A stretch of DNA of 64,000 nt, taken from positions 70,391,544 through 70,455,543 of the forward strand of contig NC_071354.1 of the NCBI RefSeq assembly GCF_943734655.1. The letters run 5' to 3'. Position 1 is the stretch's first letter; every line of letters begins with the position of its first letter. The notes beneath the pieces are model-generated. The model was not told the DNA's origin and ran no database searches. It was given only the letters and a program-made list of their open reading frames with translations. A program made the position numbers and the translations under genes. The stretch comes from Sabethes cyaneus. Taxonomy: Eukaryota > Arthropoda > Insecta > Diptera > Culicidae. Below, piece after piece: positions 55,744 to 64,000 of this stretch.

Positions 55744-58700
55744 GGATAATTTGTGTTTAATAAGGAGTCTTGTCACTTTTGCCTAACACAGACATCACCC
55801 ATACCCATAGGTTAATTTTCACAGATTTTTCAAACTCGGTAATGTACTCCAATGAAGAAAATTAATAGCTTTGAATTTGATAATGTTTTAAGATAGTATC
55901 TTACTCACGCAGCAAATTACCCAGAATAAAACCCTCATCAGTTTTATTTCACGATTGCATTCGTGAGCATCAGTAGTAGTGGCACTCAATGGAGTTTCCT
56001 TAAACCGATAAAAATATCAGTTTGCTTATAGTTAAACATTTGTAATGAACAATGACATAACAAACTAACTTTTGTTGAAGAATCTTTTATGAAGGCCACT
56101 TCTTGCATAGAAACTATTCTTGTTCAAATTAAGCAGAAAACGTCAAAGAAACAAAAAGATGCAAAACCGTAAACCAGCTCTTAAACAAAGTGCCAGCTAA
56201 TTTAAAATTTTACCCGTAGTATTTAGATTGCTTTTTCTCGCAAGGAAAAGACTTCTAATTAATGTTCAGCAATACACAGCCAAATCGATTTATTTGATTC
56301 TCTATTACGTGCCTTCGTTTGCCGCAAGTGTAAGTAATCCAAAGATCCTCAAGAGATATGCTACCCGAGAAAGATCCCACCCTCGCCAACAAAAACCCTC
56401 CAATCGAACACTATCTCAAGGCTCGTTGCTCAATCGGTAATTTAGGATTCGTTAAACGGGAAGCAGCAGCAGCAACAGCAGCAAACGATTGGAATTAATT
56501 TTCCGACCTTGTTTTGCCGTCTCTGCCATCAACAGGAATGTTCCTCAGCAGACGGGAGCCGGGCTTTTGACCAGGATTGTCCTTTTCCGTATATCCTTTC
56601 CGATCCACACGGCTGACCGTCACTGGAGGTCGATGTCATTCCAACCGGAAAATCCATTGTGTCTAATGGTTTCCCTATTCCATATCCCCTCCAGGAAGCT
56701 CCATATTTGTCCGTTCGTTGAAATGGAATCCCATTCAGGTTGTATGTTGATTTGGAATTGTACTTTTATTGCGCTTCAACAACCATTTCGGTTGGCTTCA
56801 TCGGTTGGAAGGAGTTCAAACGGACGGGCTCCCTGCCTGACGTTGGCTCTCTTGGAAAGAACGACAAAATGGAAATAATATGCAAATAGATCTTCAATTC
56901 AGCCGACTTTCCGTCTTCCCGAGTACGCTGCTGGCTGGTGTAGTATCGTACAACAAGGGTCGCCATGACTTGGCAGCTGCAACAGCAAAGATATGTCTTC
57001 TTCCTTGGACCACACGGAACCGCACTCACTGGGCTGGCATGGGAGAGATGATAGTCTAACCGTAAATGACAAGGTGAACACTAAACAGTCGGTGTGCTTT
57101 CTCATTCTCTCACCCAATTGTTCATTCTCCTACTTTGCAGGAATATGTATTTGCCTAGGTTGGTTGACAGCCCTCGGAAGTCCTGAAGAGGCGGACAACA
57201 GAGCTGTCTGGTGACCAAACGTGTCCTGGTTGGGGGCTGGAATGAGCCGGCAAGAAAAAAAATCGAAGCAGGAATTTCTCCTCCCGCATCTTTCCATTAC
57301 TCGTGCAGTCTTCGCAGGAAAAGAAGATAAAAAGTGGCCCATGGAAAATGCACTTTTCACGGTATGGTATGACTCCTGCTGCTGCTGTTGTTGATGTCAC
57401 TGGCTGGTGCACCGGTGTGGTGTGGAGAGCGGATTAATGTTTTTATTCTACCATCATGACTTGTGCGCTTTACTTACCACGCTGCTGGCTGATGCTACAG
57501 CCAACCCACAACCCAGTAGAAAAGGGATTCACAGAGTTGCATTAGCATTTTTGCCAGTACCGGTTGACGCAATCACCATCGAATGTCACTGCTACCGGTG
57601 TGTGCGGTGCTTGCGAATGCAGTCGTAAAGTGCAGCTTATGATGGGATTTCATTCATCACCGGCTGTTTTATTGAGTGAGTACCTAAGGTACTAAAGCAT
57701 CTTGAAATGTTAAGCAGTAGTCAAACTGCTTTTGACGTAATCGAAGGATAAATTTTATTACCGTTACCGGTTTGACATTAAAGCTTTAATGGATTGAGTG
57801 TTAGTGTGAGGGAAACTATTTGATAAACAACGTATTTATTTCGCCTTTAAATGGATATCGTAAAGGCCGAAAGTTAAACTCTATCCATTCATTATTAGAG
57901 CCTATCGGTTTCGAGACATCTTGGGGAAAATTATTTGCATCCGTCTTGGTCTGGATTAGATTCCGGCCCCGTTAAAGATTAAAACTTTCGTTTCGTTTCC
58001 ATCCGTCTTAGTGTGTGCTTCGGTGCAGAGCAAACTTCTGGACGGTAAGAAAGGTTGACAAATTACCGGCTTAATGAAAATTACTCACTCGATGTGTTGT
58101 ACGATGTTGGCAGAGTTCCCAAAACGTGCTTCAAGCTAAAGCTTTGAGGCAATTCGAGGCTGTCTTCATCATTCCTATAGTAGTGTTTACATGTACAAAC
58201 TTAAGTCTTTGCCTCGCCCTCAAACCCCCTCCAGCCAGCCTAGGTTTCCAGCTCGAGTAACTTTACAGAGCGTTTCTGAGCCTGAAAGGAAGAATCATGG
58301 CAAGGATTAAATTTTAAACACTAGTGACTGATTCTCTGCTTTTTCAGTGCGCTCGTAGGGAAACAAATGCTGCCGTTCGACTTTGCCCAGAATGGGATAC
58401 AAGCCGAGCGAAAATGCAACCGGCATCCTGTTACAAGCAGGACCATAGGGTAGGTAAATCCGTGCGGGTGGAACGAAATAAACGGGATTTTACCGCCCTC
58501 TACGAACGAGATTTCCGCCGGTTCTCTGTTTTTCGCCAGCTGTTCGGCGAAGAAAGGATACCTCTCGGTGATGTAAACAAAAATTAATATCCTGTCAGAA
58601 AATTTAACCTCACATTAGAAGCTCCATTCGCTTCGGATGCCTTTCGTTTTCCATGAAATGTTCAGTCGGATTACGTCCGCCATTGTGTGGGCAGAAAAAA

Positions 58701-59325
58701 AATCAGTTTTTTGCTTCACTTCACTGAAAATAGCTAAGCTTTTCTCTTCTCGTAGAAGGTCTTCTGTTAATGCAATGATCAGAAAAAAATGTTTGTCGAA
58801 AGGTTCAGAAAAGCGTTTAAAAATTATATTTATCTCGTTGAAATAATATTTACACTTCATTTCCAACTATTTTCGTATTCTTTCAAACTTATTGATTACA
58901 GGAAATACTTACTGAATATGTTTGTTGCAGATCTGGTGGATGAAGGCACAGATTTGCCAATGTAAGAGGATATATACATTACATTTTGCGGTTTCATGGA
59001 ATTTTACCGATACAGTCTGCTGTGGTTGATATGGCAAATGGCAAGCTACACATCTTAACCGCAAAATTTATAATTACAACGCTAGCTGGCGGAAAACACG
59101 ACCACAATAGGAGATGGCATTTTGCGGCATCGCGAATGTCGTATTGCTTTGAACTGGTTTATGGCTGCTCGCGTACGTCTCAAAACTTGCCTGATGCCGT
59201 AGCAACCGATTCATTTAAGTTAGCAGAATCTACTACTAATCTATCTTCAACTATCATGCTAGCGTGTGCCAATCTGTTCTAGAGTTTATTGATATTTTGG
59301 ACTGATGAAAACAGTCATCTCCATT
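55744..59325. other. Unique DNA, no gene recognised
   Basis: The stretch from 56.2 to 58.6 kb is moderately GC-rich with many small overlapping frames, none with a recognisable motif. Short CAG/CTG-rich runs occur near 56465 and 57371. No transposon ends were seen. It may be host intronic or intergenic DNA. Confidence 0.45.
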
Positions 59326-60080
59326 CAACATAATGTTGGGCTAGTCGACTTGGTCGAGCGACTTTGCACGTTGGGTTCCTCCGTTTTTGGGATACTTGAG
59401 TTGACTTTTGCTCGATGGAGGCGCATGTGTCACGAGCAACATGCATTGCTTAGAGAGATTCCCATCGCATACGACACATACGCCTCCACCACTCTCCGTT
59501 TTCAGAGGGTACTCCGCCAAATATCGTCCGCAGCACCTTCCGCTCGAACACGGCAAGGGTATGCATGTCCTCCATGAGCAGCATCAGAGCTTAAAGTCCA
59601 TAAAGAACTACCAGTCTAATGAAGGTTTGGTAGATTGTCAGCTTCGAGATTCTTCCTTTCATATATTTGGTCTTCGACGTATTTATTTTCAGCTCAATGC
59701 TTCTACACTCCGTTTTCAATCTGGTGTAGATATGACAACAAGGCCATCTACAAAACCTACGAGTTGGCTACCTTTGGTGAAAATTGTGCCTCTAGTTTCG
59801 ATGCCCGCTCGTCAGATCGCCCCCTCAAGAGCGATGTTGAATAGCATACAGGATATGCTGTCACCTTTTCTCAACTCTCGCGCGCCTCGAAGAGACTCGA
59901 GAGTATACCAGAGAGGCGCACGAAATACATCATTTGATGCAGTGTAGATCTGATCAGTTGCATCAGTTTTTCCAGAAAACGATGTTCGTGTATTATCTAT
60001 TATAGCTGGTCTTGATCGACTGTATCATATGCTGCTTTGAAGTTAATAAATAAATGATGCATGGATACGATACATTTCTC
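59326..60080 (-). pseudogene. RTE-clade reverse transcriptase remnant
   Basis: On the minus strand, from about 60065 downwards: HHLFINFKAAYDTVDQDQL (palm), RKGDSISCMLFNIALEG (about 59860), GFVDGLVVI (decayed FADD region), NTSKTKYMKGRI, TIYQTFIRLVVLYG (about 59625), and FERKVLRTIFGGV-like sequence (about 59545), ending RAKSLDQVD near 59345. It has many stops and several deletions, and lacks both ends of the element. It is the most decayed of the larger RTE fragments. Confidence 0.75.
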
Positions 60081-61241
60081 TGTCTAATGGTAAAAGATCA
60101 GTCGGATGGTAAAAGATTGGCCCGTAGTGACAAGAGCTTAGTGAAGCTCGCCTGACAATTTTCTACGGAACCTTGTGCTATCGGTCACAACCGGCGTAAC
60201 AAGGTCTGATAGTGTTTCTCGGGTATATTTATAAAGCTCTCCTCTGCTTCGTGTCACAGCAAGATTAACAATAACAAATCTCTTATCTAACAATCAACAG
60301 TGTGGACTTTTTCGTAAAAAAATCCTTTATCTCTATACCTCAAAATGCCGCTGAGCTAGGATCATTCTTTTGATATCAAAATAAAAATATTTTTAAAAGG
60401 ATTCCAATGATGTGTCTTTTGTGTACGACATGCATCAGTTTCTAGCAGTTTTTGCTAAAAGAAGAGCATTTTACCCTACTTTTCTCGACATGAAGAGTTG
60501 TAAAAGTCCATATCACCGGATTCCGCAAGGATGATATCCGATGACATGTATATGTCTACGACACATGGTTGTTTCTTGATGTTTTGGTTAATTAAATAAG
60601 ATTTTACCTTAGTTTACCTTAGTTTATCTTAGCACACTTTTCGCACTTATGGTTGCAGAAACTTATTTATAACTGAAATTAGTCATGAATCGGTTGTCAC
60701 AACTGCTTTATAACAACTGTGATAATAATGATTATCAATCAAAGTAATTGTCTCTAGATTCTGTTGGGATAAATTCAATCTTTTTTCACCAACAGAAAAA
60801 TATATTTATATGCATGCAAACAGTTTGGTATTTGCTTACGGCACCCGTTTGTTTCTGGTATTTTTGGTCAAATAAAGATCAAGCTATCTTAAGTTTGCGA
60901 CGTTACCTGAGAGCATTAGAGGGGAACAACTAATTTTGCCGTGATCAAATACCCTTCCATCGGCGTCTACATAAAGTTTGCTTTCTTGTGGTAAAAAAAC
61001 GGTTTTATCGCAACGGGTTCCAAAGTTATTGATCAACACATCTCCATACTCCTTGATAAATAGGGTAAAGTGCCCTTCATTTGGCCTGAACTACTAAAAA
61101 CAGATACTTGCCGTGAGCAAAGACCACACCTTTGAAATACCCATGAAAATATCTTTCTTTTGACAGGAAAAAATCCAATGTAGTCCAGCGGCATTTGGAC
61201 TTTTTTGCAAAAAAAATCCCCACTGTACGAAATCTTACTAA
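60081..61241. other. A/T-rich DNA, no gene recognised
   Basis: No coding motif. TGGACTTTTTCGTAAAAAAA near 60304 and TGGACTTTTTTGCAAAAAAA near 61195 are a direct repeat about 890 bases apart, possibly two pieces of one repeat family. No element ends were paired. Confidence 0.4.
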
Positions 61242-61372
61242 TTTTTTTTTTTTTTAGATTATGGTCACTTTGACAGCTTGGGTAATTCGTGACTTCTGCG
61301 GGGTTGGGATTTGAACCCGAGTCCTCGGCGTGAGAGGCAAGAATGTTAACCACTATCCCAGGATTGACCCCT
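61242..61372 (-). mobile_element. tRNA-derived SINE with poly(A) tail
   Basis: Minus strand: the head is tRNA-like (TCCTGGGATAGTGGTTAACA, then CTCACGCCGAGGACTC) with a B-box GGGTTCAAATCC (61308-61319). A short body follows (CACGAATTACCCAAGCTGTC, GACCATAATC) and then a 14-base A-run (61242-61255 as T on the plus strand). Length is about 130 bases. It is a different family from the SINE200-like copies. No secure target-site duplication. Confidence 0.75.
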
Positions 61373-61619
61373 TACGCGTTTTTGATTTGCACGTTGTATG
61401 ATGACAATTAGCTTCTTCTGGAAGCTAAAGGAAAGCTTCCAGAAGTAGGCATATTTTGGCTGCAGGGCGAATAATTACCCAAGCGGAGTGTGCGCATCGT
61501 GCGCAGACATAAACAAAAGGTGGGGCTCCCGATCTTTTTTGTTTTGGTCTGGAAAATCGAATAATCGTAGGATGGCGAATCAATTATTGCTTATCACAAA
61601 CATACTGGTCAATTAGGTT

Positions 61620-62085
61620 GAAAACTCCGGACTTGCGAGAGGAGATGCATTTAAAATCAAAATTGAAATTGGACTAGAAATTAGATTTGGAACTGGACTA
61701 GAAGTTGGACTTGACACATGGTATTAAAGTAGACCAGAATTTGCATTCACTTTGGCTTGAAACTTTATTTCAAATTGAACTGGATAATGGATTTGAAATT
61801 GGACTTAAATTTGGTGTAATTTGGACAGTTTTAGTTGGAACTATACATGTCTATGTATTAGATTACCTAATATAACGAACGCCAATAGTTTAGTTAGTGA
61901 AACATTCGGGTACCAACCGAAAGAGATTACGTCATGACCGCTTAGAGTGTCATATAGAACCTAAAATTGGAATTGAAATTAGACGTTAATTGGGTTTAAG
62001 TTGAATTTAAAATTAGACTTGAAATTGAAATTAAAATTGTACTACAAATTGGTCTTGAAATCAGAGTTCAAATGTACTCTTTAGC
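61620..62085. repeat. Degenerate GAAATTGGACTT-like repeat around a dispersed block
   Basis: Irregular units such as GAAATTGGACTA, GAACTGGACTAGAAGTTGGA and TTGAAATTGGACTTAAATTT occupy both sides. In the middle, 61860-61926 matches 10597-10671. The TTGGACTT core resembles the (GGACTT)n array at 13.3 kb, so the two may be related by descent or only by composition. Confidence 0.65.
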
Positions 62086-63330
62086 ACGTTTTACTCTCTC
62101 ACACGTTTGACCTCTTTTCTGTCCCTTTTTCTCATTTCTTTCTTTTTTGTACCGTTTTTCTGGTTTTTGTTCTCTCTTTTCTTCTTCTTCCTTCTGTTCT
62201 CTCGTTTTTTTTTTTTTGACCCGTGTTTTCTGTATCATTGTTCTGGTTTTCTTTGTTTGCTGTCCATTTTTTATTTTTAATCCTTTCTTTTCTTTTTCTT
62301 TTTTTCTCTTGTTTTCCACTTTTTTTTTGTAATTTTGTGCCTCGTTTTCGGTTTTTTTTTTCTTCCATTTTTCCTCTTTTCTTTTCCAGTCCTATTGGTG
62401 ACCGTAAGTCCCCATCATCTTCCCTTACAGTTTCCATTTGATTTATACAGTCACTCAGGTGACCGAAATTTTTCAGACTTTAGCAAAATGGGCTCTCATT
62501 TAAAAAAATTAGATAAGATGACGGTGAGAATAGGACTCTTCGTCTTCTCGTTTTTCATCTTCGTCTATTTCATTTTTTCTCGCTCAGATGCCCCCTTTAT
62601 TTTATCTTTTCTGTCACTTTAAGTCTGTTTTTGGCTCTTTTTGCCCTCCGGTTGTATGGTGAATGACCCGTCGGTTAATACCACTCTATAATAAAGCCAA
62701 CAACAACAACAAAAGCCCTCCGGTTGTCATTTTTTATCTCTCATTTTTGTCTCTTTCTCTCCAATTTTACAAACACACAAACCACAACGCTATTCCTGTT
62801 TTTCTTTTCTTCCTTTTCTACCCCGCTTTTCCATCCTATTTCTATTTCGATCCCTTTTTTCTCCTTTCACATCCCGTTTGGCCTCTTTTCCCTGTTAACT
62901 TCGTTTCCTCTGTAGGTTTTCTTTATCCTTTCTCGTTGTTCTTCTTTTCCCTTTTCATAATTTTCGTTTCGCTTGATTTCTGTCCCGTTTTCCCTTTCTT
63001 GTCTCATTTTCGCTCTTTTATCTCCGTTTTCCCACCTTGTTCCTTTTTCTGTTCTGTTCACCTTGTTTTGTCACGTTGTTTTCTTTTTCTGTCCCGTTTT
63101 CCATTTATATGTCTTGTGATCTTTCCTTTTCTCTCTAGATTTTCGTTTTTTCAGCCCGTTGTTTCCTCCTCCTCTTCTTTTCTTTCGCGGTTTTCGCCCA
63201 TTCAACTTCTGACTTTTCTCTTGTTTTTCTCCTTTGCTTTGACGAGTTTGCTATGGTTTTGATGGAAAAGGACGGTTTTGCTCCCACTTCCGCTTATTTT
63301 TAGGATAATTTTTTTTTCTTTTTCAGACTT
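62086..63330. repeat. Pyrimidine-rich degenerate repeat, left part
   Basis: Long stretches of TTTTCTGTCCCGTTTTCC-like units without a strict period. A/G content on the plus strand is very low. Open frames here (for example 62663-63262) are Phe/Ser/Leu runs from composition. It is interrupted by a 59-bp retroelement stub at 62656-62714 and followed by a MITE at 63331. Confidence 0.75.
62656..62714 (+). mobile_element. 59-bp truncated retroelement stub with (CAA)n tail
   Basis: GCCCTCCGGTTGT is repeated exactly at 62643-62655 and 62715-62727. The 59 bases between include ACCACTCTATAATAAAGCC and a CAACAACAACAACAAAA tail. A simple-repeat tail plus a 13-bp duplication is what a severely 5'-truncated LINE or SINE insertion leaves. 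The parent family is unknown. Confidence 0.85.
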
Positions 63331-63627
63331 CCCAGGTAACCAATAAGCAGGTATAAGCCGTAAATCAATCGTTTATTGACATTCCTGGCGTTTTATACTG
63401 CAGGTTGCTGTTATCAGCCTTTTGACTGCATAACTGTTGACATCCACACAATAGAAAAACAACAATTGACATCCACAATTCTATTTAAATTCTTCTTGTC
63501 GATAACTAGCTGCAAATAATCATTGTCAGCACTAGAAGAGGGTTAGCTGTAAAGTAGCCGCATATTTTGCCAAAATAGCATTTAAGTAGCATTTAAATTG
63601 CATTGGAAATGCTTATTGGTTACCTGG
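63331..63627 (-). mobile_element. ~297-bp MITE with CCCAGGTAACCAATAAGC ends, copy 2
   Basis: Starts CCCAGGTAACCAATAAGC and ends with the inverse. Its interior (TGGCGTTTTATACTGC, CCTTTTGACTGCATA, TTTTGCCAAAATAGCATTTA) is the reverse complement of the copy at 53205-53503, about 75-80% similar by eye. It sits within the pyrimidine-rich tract, which continues on the other side. Confidence 0.9.
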
Positions 63628-64000
63628 CTTGTTTTTCAATTTTTTCTCTCGTTATCTCCTTTTCTGTTTATTCGTTTTCATCTGTTCCGTTATTCCGCTT
63701 TTTCTGCTTTTCCTTCTTTATGGTCATCGTGCTTATCGTTTTATTGCGTTTCTCAATTTTTCTGCTTATGTATTTTCTCTTTTTCGTCTTCCTTTTCTAT
63801 CTCGATTTTCCTCCTTTTTCGCTGCGTTTTTTCCCCTTTTTTATTTCAATATTTCCTCATTTTTCTTCTCGTTTTCCTTGTCGTTTGTCATTCTTTACTT
63901 TTATTTTTCTAATCATCTCTTCCCTTCTCCTTTTTGTTGCTCAGTCTCCTCTGTTTTGCCTCATGCCGTTTTCTTCCGTCTTTTACACTATTTTCTCTTT
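63628..64000. repeat. Pyrimidine-rich degenerate repeat, right part
   Basis: Continuation of the 62.1-63.3 kb tract after the MITE, with the same T/C-rich composition (TTTTCTCGTTTTCC-like). It runs off the end of the window. Confidence 0.7.

Noticed and set aside
60304..61218. Element bounded by TGGACTTTTT repeats
   Set aside because: The two copies are in direct, not inverse, orientation and the A/T-rich match is short. No ends could be defined.
61242..61372. Possible functional tRNA gene (minus strand)
   Set aside because: The tRNA-like head is followed by a body and an A-run, which makes it a SINE.
62663..63262. 199-codon Phe/Ser/Leu-rich frame that looks like a membrane protein
   Set aside because: It follows directly from a pyrimidine-rich tract and has no charged loops or conserved motif.

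Overview
The window looks like a gene-poor stretch of a large mosquito genome, most likely culicid. The evidence is its repeat content: two copies of a SINE200-like tRNA-derived SINE, a LOA-clade non-LTR retrotransposon with an RNase H domain, six RTE-clade fragments, two CR1-like reverse transcriptase remnants, three DD37E-type Tc1/mariner copies, a BEL/Pao remnant, and several MITE families. No bacterial features, no functional tRNA or rRNA gene and no recognisable host protein gene are visible. The only long intact reading frame is the LOA element's. Everything else coding is broken, or is too short to identify. Layout: 1-4.4 kb is unique DNA with one candidate untranslated exon. 4.4-9.5 kb is a nest of DNA elements (a TIR element starting GAGTAGGGCGGGG that contains two other MITEs and a ~150-bp satellite), followed by a CR1-like remnant interrupted by a truncated RTE copy. 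10.1-14 kb holds purine-rich repeats, a (GGACTT)n array and a second CR1-like scrap. 16.9-18.6 kb is a 21-bp minisatellite split by an RTE fragment. 18.8-20.8 kb carries two TIR elements almost touching each other. 22.8-26.7 kb has a SINE and a LOA element inserted in a foldback MITE. 27-39.3 kb contains three decayed mariners, one split by a SINE-like repeat and one split by a Transib-like MITE. 42.8-46.6 kb is an RTE copy inserted in another RTE copy that also carries a SINE200. 47.4-48.7 kb is a 1.3-kb (GGACGT)n array, followed by an unidentified degenerate coding region. 53-55.7 kb has a satellite-bearing element with a nested MITE, a BEL/Pao remnant and a 123-bp hAT MITE. 59.3-64 kb has an RTE remnant, another SINE, degenerate repeats, a pyrimidine-rich tract and a second copy of the 53-kb MITE. 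The window works as a fossil record. Target-site duplications can be read directly for the LOA copy (12 bp), the nested RTE (13 bp), the Transib-like MITE (5 bp, CAGCG), the hAT MITE (8 bp), a TA-flanked MITE with an empty-site partner 13 kb away, a 137-bp MITE (10 bp, one mismatch), a 59-bp retroelement stub (13 bp) and, less securely, the satellite-bearing element (7 bp). I see no new defence, metabolic or signalling system. What deserves a second look is the nested insertions, the CCCARGYAAC terminus shared by several MITE families, the RSS-like ends of the Transib-like MITE, the related hexamer arrays and one unidentified coding remnant.
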